Assembly: GCF_013185915.1 (NCBI RefSeq)
Contig: NZ_JAAZUH010000004.1
Coordinates: 320,859-384,858 of the forward strand
Direction of reading: 5' to 3'
Length of the DNA stretch: 64,000 nucleotides
DNA from: Stenotrophomonas bentonitica
Lineage (GTDB): Bacteria > Pseudomonadota > Gammaproteobacteria > Xanthomonadales > Xanthomonadaceae
Part shown: positions 1 through 9,508 of the stretch, piece after piece
Layout of the letters: each line of letters starts with the position of its first letter
Numbering within the stretch: the stretch's first letter is position 1
Notes under the pieces: generated by a model
What the model was told of the DNA's origin: nothing
Database searches by the model: none
Seen by the model: the letters and a program-made list of their open reading frames with translations, nothing else
Program-made: the position numbers and the translations under genes

Positions 1-2
1 GC

Positions 3-233
3 ACCATCAGCGGCATCGTCCGCTACCAGCGCCCGGACGACTACGTGTTCAAGCGCAAGGCCGAGATCGAGGCGATGACCCCGGCCCAGGTGCAGCAGGC
101 TGCCGCCACCCTGGATCCGAAGACCCTGACCTGGGTGGTGGTGGGCGACCTGAAGCAGACCGAAGCCCCGGTGCGCGCGCTGAACCTGGGCGAGGTGGTG
201 GTGATCGACGCCGACGGGAAGCCGGTGAAGTAA
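3..233 (+). CDS. C-terminal end of M16 (insulinase-like) peptidase, partial
   Basis: The reading frame is open from the left edge and ends in TAA, so only the last 76 residues are present. The visible part (MTPAQVQQAAATLDP, then TWVVVGDLKQ) resembles the final helix and strand of M16-family zinc metallopeptidases, where a WVVVGD-like strand is common. The catalytic HXXEH half lies outside the window, so activity cannot be judged. An inverted repeat with a T-run follows 30 bases downstream. Confidence 0.6.
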   Translation, partial: TISGIVRYQRPDDYVFKRKAEIEAMTPAQVQQAAATLDPKTLTWVVVGDLKQTEAPVRALNLGEVVVIDADGKPVK

Positions 234-262
234 CGCCGGTTGGGGTGATTTCGGGTTTTTCT

Positions 263-296
263 AAACGCCGGTAGGGATGTTGCGACCGGCGTTTTT
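263..296 (+). terminator. Rho-independent terminator after the M16 peptidase gene
   Basis: AAACGCCGG and CCGGCGTTT form a 9-bp stem around a loop of about 14 bases, followed by a run of T. It begins 30 bases after the peptidase stop. A short T-run precedes the stem too, so it could act in both directions. Confidence 0.6.
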
Positions 297-480
297 GTTG
301 GCTTCGGACCCTTGCGCCGCGCTCCGCGCGGTGCCCGGCTGGGGCCGGGCGCTACGAATTGCTACGGGGTGGTTGGGATCTGGATAAACCAACCCGGGGT
401 CCGGACATCGATCCCCATCCACCCCACATTCATTCCGTTCAGGCAAACTCCGTTGCATGACCTTGCCGAGCCTTCACACC

Positions 481-798
481 ATGCGCATTCTGCTTATTTC
501 TGCCCTCGTCCTTGCGACCTCCGCCTGCACCTGGGTGCCGATCGAACCGGTGGGCAAGGCGGTGCGGGTGCTGCCGGCCGGGCCGGTGCCGACCGGCTGC
601 ATCGACAAGGGCGAGGTGGTGGTGACCGTGAAGAGCAAGGTCGGCTTCTACAACCGCAACCCGCTGCGCGTGCAGGAAGAGCTGGAAACCCTGGCCCGCA
701 ACGAGGCCCCCAGCGCCTCGGCCAACGCCGTCCAGGCCTCCGGCCTGCCGGCCGACGGCAGCCAGCGTTTCAAGGCGTTCCAGTGCCCGCCGCGCTGA
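481..798 (+). CDS. Small DUF4156-like lipoprotein
   Basis: A 105-residue protein starting MRILLISALVLATSAC, a short hydrophobic signal ending in a lipobox-like Cys16, so probably an outer-membrane or periplasmic lipoprotein. The rest (GCIDKGEVVVTV, LARNEAPSASANAVQ) matches the pattern of DUF4156 proteins: a conserved Cys-Gly pair, a short beta region and an ARNEA-like helix. An in-frame ATG at 457 would add eight residues ahead of the signal; 481 is preferred because the signal peptide then begins properly. No function is established for the family. Confidence 0.6.
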   Translation: MRILLISALVLATSACTWVPIEPVGKAVRVLPAGPVPTGCIDKGEVVVTVKSKVGFYNRNPLRVQEELETLARNEAPSASANAVQASGLPADGSQRFKAFQCPPR

Positions 799-910
799 AC
801 GGCTCATCGTCCCGCGCCACCATACGCCTGAAGCTGAATTCGTAAAGGTGCGGTGAAGGCCCGGGGGGCTTACAATAGCGCCCCCTTTGCCTGAGCCTTG
901 GCGCTAACTG

Positions 911-1927
911 ATGCTCTTCAAGAATGTATCGATCGCCGGCCTGGCGCACATCGACGCGCCGCATACGCTGACGTCGAAGGAAATCAACGAACGCCTGCAG
1001 CCGACGCTGGACCGCCTGGGTATCCGCACCGACGTGCTCGGTGATATCGCCGGCATCCACGCCCGTCGCCTGTGGGACGCGGACATGCTCGCCTCCGACG
1101 CCGCTACCCTGGCCGCCCGCAAGGCGCTGGAAGACGCCGGCATCGGCGCCGACAAGATCGGCCTGCTGGTCAACACCTCGGTCAGCCGTGACTACCTGGA
1201 GCCGTCCACCGCGTCCATCGTCTCGGGCAACCTGGGCGTCAGTGACGAGTGCATGACCTTCGACGTCGCCAATGCCTGCCTGGCCTTCATCAACGGCATG
1301 GACATCGCCGCCCGCATGCTGGAACGCGGCGACATCGACTACGCCCTGATCGTCGATGGCGAAACCGCCAACCTGGTGTACGAGAAGACCCTCGAGCGCA
1401 TGGCCCAGCCGGGCGTGACCGCTGACGACTTCCGCAACGAGATGGCCGCCCTGACCCTGGGCTGCGGCGCCGCTGCGATGGTCATGGCACGCACCGAACT
1501 GGTGCCGGACGCGCCGCGCTACCGCGGTGGCGTGACCCGCTCGGCCACCGAGTGGAACCAGCTGTGCCGGGGCAACCTGGACCGCATGGTCACCGACACC
1601 CGCATGCTGCTGATCGAAGGCATCAAGCTGGCCCAGAAGACCTTCATGGCCGCCCGCGAAGCGCTGGGCTGGGCCGTGGAAGAACTGGACCAGTTCGTGA
1701 TCCACCAGGTCAGCCAGCCGCACACCGCCGCCTTCATCAAGAACTTCGGCATCGACCCGAAGAAGGTGATGACCATCTTCGGCGAGCACGGCAACATCGG
1801 CCCGGCCTCGGTGCCGATCGTGCTGAGCAAGCTCAAGCAGCTGGGCAAGCTGAAGAAGGGCGACCGCATCGCGCTGCTCGGCATCGGCTCCGGCCTGAAC
1901 TGCTCGATGGCCGAAGTGGTCTGGTAA
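911..1927 (+). CDS. oleA: OleA, thiolase-fold acyl-CoA condensing enzyme
   Basis: 338 residues, the length of Xanthomonas campestris OleA, which it closely resembles along its length as I remember that protein. OleA condenses two fatty acyl-CoAs head-to-head into a beta-keto acid, the first step of long-chain olefin synthesis. Visible catalytic features are Cys123 in NACLAF, Glu97 in DYLEPST (the glutamate contributed across the dimer in the family), the His of FVIHQ and the Asn of GEHGNIGPAS. It is followed by oleB, oleC and oleD in order. A TACAAT -10-like hexamer lies at 871-876 with only a poor -35. A strong hairpin with a T-run separates it from oleB. Confidence 0.95.
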   Translation: MLFKNVSIAGLAHIDAPHTLTSKEINERLQPTLDRLGIRTDVLGDIAGIHARRLWDADMLASDAATLAARKALEDAGIGADKIGLLVNTSVSRDYLEPSTASIVSGNLGVSDECMTFDVANACLAFINGMDIAARMLERGDIDYALIVDGETANLVYEKTLERMAQPGVTADDFRNEMAALTLGCGAAAMVMARTELVPDAPRYRGGVTRSATEWNQLCRGNLDRMVTDTRMLLIEGIKLAQKTFMAAREALGWAVEELDQFVIHQVSQPHTAAFIKNFGIDPKKVMTIFGEHGNIGPASVPIVLSKLKQLGKLKKGDRIALLGIGSGLNCSMAEVVW

Positions 1928-1949
1928 GCGGTCCGCTGCGTTGATTCCC

Positions 1950-1975
1950 AAGGGCCGGTCTTACCGGCCCTTTTT
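1950..1975 (+). terminator. Rho-independent terminator between oleA and oleB
   Basis: AAGGGCCGGT and ACCGGCCCTT form a stem of about 10 bp with a three-base CTT loop, running into a T-run. It lies 22 bases after the oleA stop and ends 14 bases before the oleB start, so it should reduce read-through within the ole cluster. Confidence 0.75.
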
Positions 1976-1989
1976 ACAGGTGCCACCCG

Positions 1990-2880
1990 ATGTCCAAGCT
2001 TCCCGGTTACCCCGCCCATCCGCAGCGTTTCGAGGTCCGCCCGGGCCTGTCGATGAGCTATCTCGACGAAGGCCCGCGCGACGGCGAGGTGGTGGTCATG
2101 GTCCACGGCAATCCGTCGTGGAGCTACTACTGGCGCACGCTGGTGGCCGGGTTGTCGGACCGTTACCGCTGCATCGTGCCGGACCATATCGGCATGGGCC
2201 TGTCTGACAAGCCGAATGACGCGCACTACGAATACACCCTGCAGTCGCGCGTGGACGACCTGGACGCACTGCTGGCGCACCTGGGCATCACCGGCCCGGT
2301 CACCCTGGCCGTGCACGACTGGGGCGGCATGATCGGTTTCGGCTGGGCGCTGTCGCACCACGCCCAGGTCAAGCGACTGGTGGTGCTCAACACCGCCGCC
2401 TTCCCGATGCCGGCCGCCAAGCAGATGCCGTGGCAGATCGCGCTGGGCCGGCACTGGAAGATCGGTGAGTGGATCATCCGCAGCTTCAACGCGTTCTCGT
2501 CCGGTGCCTCGTGGCTGGGCGTGGAGCGGAAGATGCCGGCGGACGTGCGCCGCGCCTATGTGTCGCCGTACAACAATTACGCCAACCGGATCAGCACCAT
2601 CCGCTTCATGCAGGACATTCCGCTGAGCCCGGCCGACAAGGCCTGGTCGTTGCTGGAGCGCGCCGGCAAGGCGCTGCCGTCGTTCGCCGACCGCCCGGCC
2701 TTCATCGGCTGGGGCCTGCGCGACTTCGTATTCGACCACCATTTCCTGGAGGGCTTCCAGGCCGCGCTGCCGCAGGCGCAGGTGCACGCGTTCGAAGACG
2801 CAGGGCATTACGTGCTGGAAGACAAGCACGAAGTGCTGGTGCCGGAGATCCGGGCGTTTTTGGACGCGAACCCGCTGTAA
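1990..2880 (+). CDS. oleB: OleB, beta-lactone decarboxylase (alpha/beta hydrolase)
   Basis: 296-residue alpha/beta hydrolase of the haloalkane-dehalogenase subgroup. The nucleophile is Asp110 in AVHDWGGMIGF rather than serine, the oxyanion region is VHGNPSWSYYW, and the catalytic histidine sits in DAGHYVLED near the C terminus. In the olefin pathway OleB converts the beta-lactone made by OleC into a cis-olefin with loss of CO2, within an OleBCD assembly. Its position after oleA supports the assignment. The 3' flank carries a GTAG-type palindrome and then a gene on the opposite strand, an interruption of the cluster. Confidence 0.93.
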   Translation: MSKLPGYPAHPQRFEVRPGLSMSYLDEGPRDGEVVVMVHGNPSWSYYWRTLVAGLSDRYRCIVPDHIGMGLSDKPNDAHYEYTLQSRVDDLDALLAHLGITGPVTLAVHDWGGMIGFGWALSHHAQVKRLVVLNTAAFPMPAAKQMPWQIALGRHWKIGEWIIRSFNAFSSGASWLGVERKMPADVRRAYVSPYNNYANRISTIRFMQDIPLSPADKAWSLLERAGKALPSFADRPAFIGWGLRDFVFDHHFLEGFQAALPQAQVHAFEDAGHYVLEDKHEVLVPEIRAFLDANPL

Positions 2881-2896
2881 CGCGGACGGGTTCCGG

Positions 2897-2922
2897 GCAG
2901 CCGGGCAGGGCCCGGCTCTACC
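2897..2922. repeat. GTAG-headed REP-like palindrome
   Basis: CCGGGCAGGGCCCGG palindrome ending in CTCTACC, which is GGTAG on the minus strand. It has the architecture of Stenotrophomonas SMAG/REP elements: a four-base GTAG head plus a short imperfect stem-loop. Near-identical copies occur at 20104-20129 and 48024-48048. Confidence 0.7.
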
Positions 2923-2925
2923 GGG

Positions 2926-3294
2926 TCATGCGGCGTCCGGGGTATCCCGCCACGCCCAGCTTTCCAGGCTCAACGCCGGCAGGCCATGGATTTCCCGCGC
3001 CTTGTCGCACTGTGGGCTGGCTTTGCCGTACTCCCACGACGCGTCCACCTCACGGCACACGCTGGGCCGGTTGGGATGGATGCTGCAGCGGGAATACACC
3101 CCGATCTCCGCGTCCAGCGCCACGCAGCGCACCGGCTTGGACAAGGTGCCGCGCATGCACAGGCGGTGCGGGTCGAGCGGTTCGGTCAGCTGGTGCGGTA
3201 CGCCGCCGGGGGTGACCTCGTCCGATTCCATCCAATGGAACGCCACGCGGTACTGGGTACAGCAGGCGCCGCAGGTCATGCAGGGATGGGACAT
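2926..3294 (-). CDS. YkgJ-family cysteine-cluster protein
   Basis: 122-residue protein beginning MSHPCMTCGACC, with further cysteines in RLCMRGT, VRCVAL, SRCSIHP, SVCREVD and SPQCDKA. This spacing is typical of the YkgJ/UPF0153 zinc- or iron-binding cysteine-cluster family, whose function is unsettled. It is encoded opposite to and between oleB and oleC. The ATG at 3294 is chosen because the first cysteine motif follows directly; the much longer open frame upstream is only the shadow of oleC. Confidence 0.85.
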   Translation of the reverse strand: MSHPCMTCGACCTQYRVAFHWMESDEVTPGGVPHQLTEPLDPHRLCMRGTLSKPVRCVALDAEIGVYSRCSIHPNRPSVCREVDASWEYGKASPQCDKAREIHGLPALSLESWAWRDTPDAA

Positions 3295-3396
3295 GGGGTG
3301 CCGGCCTTGGGCGGCTGTGTGCAGGGGGGAAGGGCGCGAATTTTCCACGCTACGGGCCGCCGCGCAAGAATTTTCTGCAGCGGCGACAATGAACGG

Positions 3397-5052
3397 ATGA
3401 ACAGCCCGACCAACATCGCCGCGCGCCTGCCCGAACTGGCCCGTGAACGCCCTGACCAGATCGCCATCCGCTGCCCCGGAAAACCGGGCCCGGACGGCAT
3501 GGCGCGCTACGAGGTGACCCTGGATTACCGCACCCTGGACGCCCGCAGCGACGCCATGGCCGCCGGCCTGGCCGCCTACGGCATCGGCCGTGGGGTGCGT
3601 GCGGTGGTGATGGTGCGGCCCTCGCCGGAGTTCTTCCTGCTGATGTTCGCGCTGTTCAAGAACGGTGCGGTGCCGGTGCTGGTCGACCCCGGCATCGACA
3701 AGCGCGCGCTGAAACAGTGCTTGGACGAAGCGCAACCTGAAGCCTTCATCGGCATCGGCCTGGCCCATGTGGCGCGGCTGTTGCTGCGCTGGTGCCCGGG
3801 CGCAACCCGGCTGGTCACGGTGGGGCGGCGCTGGGGCTGGGGCGGCACCACCCTGGCCCAGCTCGAAGCCGACGGCGCGCGCCAGCCGCAGCCGATGGCC
3901 GCCACCGACGGCGAGGACGTAGCCGCGCTGCTGTTCACCAGCGGCTCCACCGGCGTGCCCAAGGGCGTGGTCTACCGGCACCGCCATTTCGTCGGCCAGG
4001 TCGAGCTGCTGCGCTCGGCGTTCGGCATGGAACCGGGCGGCATCGACCTGCCCACCTTCCCACCGTTCGCCCTGTTCGACCCGGCGCTGGGTCTGACCTC
4101 GGTCATTCCCGACATGGACCCCACCCGTCCGGCCAAGGCCGACCCGCGCAAGCTGCATGACGCCATCAAACGCTTCGGGGTGACCCAGCTGTTCGGCTCG
4201 CCGGCGCTGATGCGGGTGCTGGCCGACCATGGCCAGCCGCTGCCCGGCGTGCGCCGGGTCACCTCGGCCGGTGCGCCGGTGCCGCCCGACGTGGTGGCGC
4301 GCATCCGCCGGCTGCTGCCCGACGACGCCCAGTTCTGGACCCCCTATGGCGCCACCGAGTGCCTGCCGGTGGCGGTGATCGAAGGTCGCGAGCTGGAAAG
4401 CACGCGCCAGGCCACCGAGGCCGGCGCCGGGACCTGCGTGGGCCGGGTGGTGGCGCCGAACCAGGTGCGCATCATCGCCATCGACGACGCGCCGCTGCCC
4501 ACCTGGGCACAGGTGCACGAAGTGGCCACCGGCGTGGTCGGCGAAATCACCGTGGCCGGCCCCACCGCCACCGACAGCTACTTCAACCGCCCGCAGGCCA
4601 CCGCTGCGGCCAAGATCACTGAAACCCTGGCCGACGGCAGCACCCGCGTGGTGCATCGCATGGGCGATGTCGGCTACTTCGACGCCGACGGCCGCCTGTG
4701 GTTCTGCGGGCGCAAGACCCAGCGCGTGGAAACCGCGCACGGCCCGCTGTACACCGAACAGGTGGAGCCGGTGTTCAACGCACTGGACGGCATCGCGCGC
4801 ACCGCGCTGGTCGGCATCGGCGCCGCCGGCGCGCAGCTGCCGGTGCTCTGCTATGAACTGCAGCCCGGCACCGCAGACTCGCCCGCGCTGCAGCAGCGCC
4901 TGCGCGCTGAAGCGGCCGCACACGCGGGCACCGTGCGCATCGAACGCTTCCTCCCGCACCCGGGCTTCCCGGTCGACATCCGCCACAATGCCAAGATCGG
5001 CCGCGAGAAACTCGCGGTCTGGGCTGCAACCCGAATGGAACAACACGCATGA
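3397..5052 (+). CDS. oleC: OleC, beta-lactone synthetase (AMP-binding enzyme)
   Basis: 551 residues with the acyl-adenylate-forming P-loop [15 protein letters not shown] near residue 180, the TPYGATE adenine motif near 310 and a hinge region around [14 protein letters not shown]. In the ole pathway OleC uses ATP to close the beta-hydroxy acid from OleD into a cis-beta-lactone. The start follows from [20 protein letters not shown], the usual N terminus of this family; a longer frame upstream overlaps the opposite-strand gene. The stop overlaps the oleD start by four bases (ATGA), so the two are translationally coupled. Confidence 0.93.
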   Translation: MNSPTNIAARLPELARERPDQIAIRCPGKPGPDGMARYEVTLDYRTLDARSDAMAAGLAAYGIGRGVRAVVMVRPSPEFFLLMFALFKNGAVPVLVDPGIDKRALKQCLDEAQPEAFIGIGLAHVARLLLRWCPGATRLVTVGRRWGWGGTTLAQLEADGARQPQPMAATDGEDVAALLFTSGSTGVPKGVVYRHRHFVGQVELLRSAFGMEPGGIDLPTFPPFALFDPALGLTSVIPDMDPTRPAKADPRKLHDAIKRFGVTQLFGSPALMRVLADHGQPLPGVRRVTSAGAPVPPDVVARIRRLLPDDAQFWTPYGATECLPVAVIEGRELESTRQATEAGAGTCVGRVVAPNQVRIIAIDDAPLPTWAQVHEVATGVVGEITVAGPTATDSYFNRPQATAAAKITETLADGSTRVVHRMGDVGYFDADGRLWFCGRKTQRVETAHGPLYTEQVEPVFNALDGIARTALVGIGAAGAQLPVLCYELQPGTADSPALQQRLRAEAAAHAGTVRIERFLPHPGFPVDIRHNAKIGREKLAVWAATRMEQHA

Positions 5053-6059
5053 AGATCCTTGTCACCGGCGGTGGTGGTTTCCTCGGCCAGGCGCTGTGCC
5101 GTGGCCTGGTCGCGCGCGGCCATGAAGTGCTCAGCTTCAACCGCGGCGACTACGCGCCGCTGGCCGCGCTGGGCGTGGGCCAGATCCGCGGCGACCTGGC
5201 CGACGCCGACGCGGTGCGCCACGCGGTGGCCGGGGTCGACGCGGTCTTCCACAACGGCGCCAAGGCCGGTGCGTGGGGCAGCTACGAGAGCTACCACCTG
5301 GCCAACGTGGTCGGCACCGACAACGTGATCGCCGCCTGCCGCACGCATGGCGTGCGCACGCTGGTGTACACCTCCACGCCCAGCGTCACCCACCGCGCCA
5401 CCCATCCGGTGGAAGGGCTGGGTGCGGATGAAGTGCCCTACGGCGAAGACTTCCAGGCGCCGTACGCGGCCACCAAGACCATCGCCGAACAGCGCGTACT
5501 GGCCGCCAACGATGCAACGCTGGCCACCGTGGCGCTGCGCCCGCGCCTGATCTGGGGCCCGGGCGACCAGCAGCTGGTGCCGCGCCTGGCCGCGCGCGCG
5601 CGCGCCGGTCGCCTGCGCTTCGTCGGCGATGGGACCAACCTGGTCGACACCACCTACATCGACAACGCCGCGCTGGCGCACTTCCTCGCCTTCGAACACC
5701 TCGCCCCGGGCGCGGCGTGCGCGGGCAAGGCGTACTTCATTTCCAACGGCGAGCCGCTGCCGATGCGCGAGCTACTCAACAAGCTGCTGGCGGCGGTGGG
5801 CGCACCGGGCGTGGAGAAGTCGATCAGCTTCAAGACCGCCTACCGCATCGGTGCGCTGGCCGAACGCCTGTGGCCGCTGCTGCGCCTCAAGGGCGAACCG
5901 CCGATGACCCGCTTCCTGGCCGAGCAGCTGTGCACCCCGCACTGGTACAGCATGGAGCCGGCGCGCCGCGACTTCGGCTACGTGCCGGAGGTAAGCATTG
6001 ACGAAGGGCTCACGAGGCTGAAGGCTTCATCGCGCATCCAGATTCCCATCACTTCCTGA
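5049..6059 (+). CDS. oleD: OleD, NADPH-dependent beta-keto acid reductase
   Basis: 336-residue extended short-chain dehydrogenase of the 3-beta-HSD type. The N terminus [17 protein letters not shown] is the Rossmann dinucleotide motif, and the catalytic Tyr-Lys pair is in [11 protein letters not shown]. OleD reduces the OleA product to the beta-hydroxy acid used by OleC. It overlaps oleC by four bases and ends the ole cluster. Confidence 0.93.
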   Translation: MKILVTGGGGFLGQALCRGLVARGHEVLSFNRGDYAPLAALGVGQIRGDLADADAVRHAVAGVDAVFHNGAKAGAWGSYESYHLANVVGTDNVIAACRTHGVRTLVYTSTPSVTHRATHPVEGLGADEVPYGEDFQAPYAATKTIAEQRVLAANDATLATVALRPRLIWGPGDQQLVPRLAARARAGRLRFVGDGTNLVDTTYIDNAALAHFLAFEHLAPGAACAGKAYFISNGEPLPMRELLNKLLAAVGAPGVEKSISFKTAYRIGALAERLWPLLRLKGEPPMTRFLAEQLCTPHWYSMEPARRDFGYVPEVSIDEGLTRLKASSRIQIPITS

Positions 6060-6120
6060 ACACCGAATCTTGGTGAAGATGGCAGCACGCCAATCCGGCA
6101 CGCCCGACGCGAGGATCGAC

Positions 6121-6276
6121 ATGCTGCACTACGCCGTAATCTTCTTTGTAATCGCCCTTATTGCGGCAGTGCTCGGTTTCTCCGGCATTGCTGGTGCCGC
6201 CAGCAACATTGCCTGGATCCTGTTCGTTGTCTTCCTGATCCTGGCGATCATCTCGATGTTCCGCAAGCGAGGTTAG
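6121..6276 (+). CDS. DUF1328 small membrane protein
   Basis: 51 residues, almost entirely two hydrophobic helices: [20 protein letters not shown], then a [10 protein letters not shown] turn, then [18 protein letters not shown], ending in a basic RKRG tail. This is the signature of the YtjA/DUF1328 family of inner-membrane proteins, with no settled function. An upstream in-frame ATG (6070-6120) adds a charged stretch that fits the family poorly, so 6121 is preferred. A strong terminator follows. Confidence 0.85.
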   Translation: MLHYAVIFFVIALIAAVLGFSGIAGAASNIAWILFVVFLILAIISMFRKRG

Positions 6277-6340
6277 TAGCGCGCAGGATCCTGCGGGCCC
6301 CCCTCTCTCCGGGCCCGCATGATCCAGCGCGAACCGCTGA

Positions 6341-6376
6341 GGGCCTGGCGCTTCCAAGGGCGCCAGGCCCTTTTTG
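6341..6376 (+). terminator. Rho-independent terminator
   Basis: GGGCCTGGCGC and GCGCCAGGCCC make a perfect 11-bp stem followed by TTTTTGTTTG. A second perfect arm pair, TGCGGGCCC/GGGCCCGCA, lies just upstream at about 6291-6319. Both are downstream of the DUF1328 gene. Confidence 0.85.
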
Positions 6377-6396
6377 TTTGCGGATCGACATCCGAC

Positions 6397-6466
6397 GGTA
6401 GAGCCACGCCCTGCGTGGCTGCGCGCGGTCCTGACACCCCGCAGCCACGCAGGGCGTGGCTCTACC
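6397..6466. repeat. Inverted pair of GTAG-headed REP elements
   Basis: A 27-base unit beginning GGTAGAGCCACGCC (6397-6423) is followed, 16 bases later, by its exact reverse complement (6440-6466). Each unit also has an internal palindrome (CCACGC...GCGTGG). The same pair in opposite order is at 36589-36663. Confidence 0.85.
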
Positions 6467-6489
6467 GGGCAGCGCTGTAGAATGTGGAA

Positions 6490-7131
6490 ATGCCCCGCAC
6501 CCTGCTCTCCTCCCTCAAGCCCCTGGCCGGCAATGCGCTGCAGCTCGCGCTCAACCGCACCTTGGCGCTGGACCCCGATACCCGCCGCGCGCTGGTCGCG
6601 CTGGATGGCCGCCATATCGCCCTGACCCTCGAATCGCCCGCGCTGGCGATGCGGATCGGGGTGGACGGCGAGCGGCTCACTGTGGGCCCGGTCGATCCAC
6701 AGGCCGAGCCGGACCTGGCCGTGCGCAGTACGTTGGGCGGCGTGCTGGCCCAGCTGCCGTTCCTGGCCAACGCACGCCGTGGCGGCGACGCCCCGGCCGG
6801 GCGGGTCAAGGTCTCCGGCGATGCCGAACTGGCGCGCCGGCTGCAGCAGCTGGCCAGCCGGTTCGACCCGGACTGGCAGCTGCCGTTCGTAAAGGTGTTT
6901 GGCGAAGTAGTTGGCGTGCAGGTCGCCAATGCGCTGCGCTCGGCCCTGCAGCATGCGCGCCGTGGCGCGTCCGACCTGGCGCACAGCGCCGCTGAATTTG
7001 TCACCGAGGAGTCGCGCGACGTGGTAGCCCGAGCCGAACTGGATGCCTTCCATGACGATGTGGATGTGATGCGCGACGACGTGGAACGCATGGCTGCCCG
7101 TGTGCAGCGCCTGGCCCAGGTGCGCGCATGA
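6490..7131 (+). CDS. ubiJ: UbiJ, ubiquinone biosynthesis accessory factor
   Basis: 213-residue protein of the SCP2-domain UbiJ family, a lipid-binding factor of the ubiquinone biosynthesis complex. The N-terminal SCP2-like half contains [20 protein letters not shown] and [14 protein letters not shown]; the C-terminal half ([21 protein letters not shown]) is the helical tail typical of UbiJ. The stop overlaps the ubiB start (ATGA), matching the usual ubiJ-ubiB pairing, although ubiE is not next to them. A GTG at 6484 would add two residues. Confidence 0.85.
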   Translation: MPRTLLSSLKPLAGNALQLALNRTLALDPDTRRALVALDGRHIALTLESPALAMRIGVDGERLTVGPVDPQAEPDLAVRSTLGGVLAQLPFLANARRGGDAPAGRVKVSGDAELARRLQQLASRFDPDWQLPFVKVFGEVVGVQVANALRSALQHARRGASDLAHSAAEFVTEESRDVVARAELDAFHDDVDVMRDDVERMAARVQRLAQVRA

Positions 7132-8786
7132 AGGCGGTATTCCGGGCAAGCCGGATTGGTCGCGTGATCCTGCGCTACCGCCTTGACGACCTCCTCGATG
7201 GCACCCCGCTGGAAGGCTGGCTGCGCATTGCCAAGCCGTTCGTGCCGCGCGCCTCGGCCGACATCGCCGCGCAGTCGCGTGGAGCGCGCCTGCGCCTGGC
7301 GCTGCAGGACCTGGGCCCTATCTTCGTCAAGTTCGGGCAGATCCTGTCCACCCGCCGCGACCTGATCCCGGCCGATATCGCCAACGAACTCACCCTGCTG
7401 CAGGACCGGGTCAAGCCGTTCGACGGCGCCACCGCGCAGCGCATCGTCGAAGAGGCGCTGGGCCGCCCGGTGGCCGAGGCGTTCGCCACGTTCGACCTGC
7501 AGCCGCTGGCCTCGGCCTCGATCGCCCAGGTCCACGCAGCCACCTTGGCCGATGGCCGCCAGGTGGTGGTCAAGGTGCTGCGCCCGGACATTGAAAAGCA
7601 GATCGACGCCGACATCGCGCTGCTCAAGTCCGCAGCGGCCCTGGTCGAGCGCGCGCACCCGCGCGCCGACAAGATCCGTCCGCGCGAAGTGGTGGCCGAA
7701 GTCGAGAACACCCTGGCCGCCGAACTCGACCTGCAGCGCGAAGGCGCCAACGCGAGCGTGCTGCGCCGCAACTGGGTGGACTCGGACGACCTGTACGTGC
7801 CCGAGGTGATCTGGAGCCACACCGCCGAACGCGCGCTGACCCTGGAACGGGTGTGGGGCATTCCTTCCGACGACATCGCCGCGCTGGACAAGGCCGGCAT
7901 CGACCGCAAGGCGCTCGCGGCCAAGGGCGTGCGCGTGTTCTACACGCAGGTGTTCCGCGACAACTTCTTCCACGCCGACGCGCACGCCGGCAACATCTGG
8001 GTCGACACCGACCCGATGCGCCGCGACAACCCGCGCTTCATCGCGCTGGATTTCGGCATCATGGGCCAGCTGTCCGAAGAAGATCAGTACTACCTGGCCG
8101 AGAATTTCATGGCCATCTTCAACAAGGACTACCGGCGCATGGCCGAGCTCCACGTTGAAGCCGGCTGGATGCCCAACAACGTGCGCATCGACGAGCTCGA
8201 AGCCGCCGCGCGTTCGGTGTGCGAACCGTACTTCACCCGCCCGCTCTCGCAGATCTCGCTGGCCGAAGTGCTGATCAAGCTGTTCCGCGTGGCCCAGCGC
8301 TATGAGCTGACCCTGCAGCCGCAGCTGATCCTGCTGCAGAAGACCCTGCTCAACATCGAAGGCGTGGGTCGCCAGCTGGACCCGGAACTGGACATCTGGG
8401 CGGTGGCGCGACCGGTGCTGGAACGCATCCTGCGCGAACGCTACAGCCCGCGCCGGGTGCTGAAGGAAATGCGCAAGCGCCTGCCGGAGATCATGACCCA
8501 CGCACCGGACATGCCGCGCCTGGTCCACGCCTGGCTGCGCCAGCAGGTGGAAGGTGGGCACGAACTGTCGATGCGTTCGCGCGACCTGGAAGCGCTCAAC
8601 GTCAACCTGCAGAAGCTGCAGAAGCGGGCGGTAGCAGCGATTGCAGGTGTCGGCCTGCTGATCGTGGCAGCGGTGCTGTACGGCATGCAGCCCGGGGGCT
8701 GGTACTTCGGTGACGTGCCGATGTTGAGCTGGGTGAGCGGTGTGGCCGGGCTGTTCTCGCTGGGCGCGGCGTGGTGGCGGCGATGA
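7128..8786 (+). CDS. ubiB: UbiB, atypical kinase-like protein for ubiquinone biosynthesis
   Basis: 552 residues with the hallmarks of the UbiB/ADCK family: KxGQ motif in [16 protein letters not shown], Ala-rich loop [14 protein letters not shown], ExD motif [10 protein letters not shown], and the DFG-like [10 protein letters not shown]. The C terminus has two hydrophobic helices ([17 protein letters not shown] and a second) that would anchor it in the inner membrane. UbiB is required for ubiquinone ring hydroxylation steps. Translationally coupled to ubiJ upstream and truC downstream by four-base overlaps. Confidence 0.95.
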   Translation: MKAVFRASRIGRVILRYRLDDLLDGTPLEGWLRIAKPFVPRASADIAAQSRGARLRLALQDLGPIFVKFGQILSTRRDLIPADIANELTLLQDRVKPFDGATAQRIVEEALGRPVAEAFATFDLQPLASASIAQVHAATLADGRQVVVKVLRPDIEKQIDADIALLKSAAALVERAHPRADKIRPREVVAEVENTLAAELDLQREGANASVLRRNWVDSDDLYVPEVIWSHTAERALTLERVWGIPSDDIAALDKAGIDRKALAAKGVRVFYTQVFRDNFFHADAHAGNIWVDTDPMRRDNPRFIALDFGIMGQLSEEDQYYLAENFMAIFNKDYRRMAELHVEAGWMPNNVRIDELEAAARSVCEPYFTRPLSQISLAEVLIKLFRVAQRYELTLQPQLILLQKTLLNIEGVGRQLDPELDIWAVARPVLERILRERYSPRRVLKEMRKRLPEIMTHAPDMPRLVHAWLRQQVEGGHELSMRSRDLEALNVNLQKLQKRAVAAIAGVGLLIVAAVLYGMQPGGWYFGDVPMLSWVSGVAGLFSLGAAWWRR

Positions 8787-9508
8787 GCGAGGTCGACGCG
8801 CTGGCCGAGGCGCCTGTCGCGCTGCCGCCGTTGCAGCTTTTGCATGTGGATGACCGCCTTGCGGTGGTCAACAAACCTGCGGGGCTGATGGTCCACGACA
8901 GCAAGCTGGCCCGTGGCGAGGACGACTTCCTCGCCGACCGCCTGCGCGAACAGCTGGGCAGGCCGATCTTCCTGGTGCACCGGCTGGACCGCGCCACCAG
9001 CGGCTGCCTGCTGCTCGCCTTCGACCGCGAAAGCGCCAGCGTGCTGGGCAAGTCGCTGATGGGCGGCGACGTCACCAAGGACTACCTGGCGATCTGTCGG
9101 GGCTGGCCGGCCGAAGAAGCGTTCACCGTCGACCACGACCTGGACGGCGGCCCCGGCAAGCCGGTGAAGAAGCAGGCCATCACCCATTTCCAGCGGGTGG
9201 CGGTGGGTGAGATTCCGGTACCGGTGGGCGAGTTCGAGACCTCGCGCTATGCGCTGCTGCGCTGCCAGCCGCAGACCGGGCGTTTCCGCCAGATCCGCCG
9301 GCATCTGAAGCACCTCTCGCATCACCTGATCGGCGACACCAGCCACGGCGACGGCCGCCACAACCGCAGTTTCCGCATGCAGGGCATCCACCGCATGCTG
9401 CTGCACGCCGAACGCCTGCGCTTCCCGCACCTGGATGGCACGCCGATGGACGTCAGCGCGCCGGTGGAAGGCGAATTCCGCAAGGCGATGGATTTATTTG
9501 GCTGGTGA
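8783..9508 (+). CDS. truC: TruC, tRNA pseudouridine(65) synthase
   Basis: 241-residue RluA-family pseudouridine synthase. Catalytic Asp lies in [10 protein letters not shown], with the family strands [12 protein letters not shown] and [17 protein letters not shown]. Length, the [12 protein letters not shown] segment and the [10 protein letters not shown] ending match E. coli TruC rather than the rRNA-modifying members. The ATG at 8783 overlaps the ubiB stop; a GTG at 8771 is less likely. Its 3' end overlaps the converging DUF2059 gene by 15 bases. Confidence 0.88.
   Translation: MSEVDALAEAPVALPPLQLLHVDDRLAVVNKPAGLMVHDSKLARGEDDFLADRLREQLGRPIFLVHRLDRATSGCLLLAFDRESASVLGKSLMGGDVTKDYLAICRGWPAEEAFTVDHDLDGGPGKPVKKQAITHFQRVAVGEIPVPVGEFETSRYALLRCQPQTGRFRQIRRHLKHLSHHLIGDTSHGDGRHNRSFRMQGIHRMLLHAERLRFPHLDGTPMDVSAPVEGEFRKAMDLFGW

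Noticed and set aside
312..845. 177-codon frame overlapping the small lipoprotein
   Set aside because: Out of frame with the lipoprotein signal; Arg/Gly-rich shadow translation.
2926..5046. Long N-terminal extension of the YkgJ-like protein into oleC
   Set aside because: The frame continues open only because of GC bias; the family starts at MSHPCMTCG.
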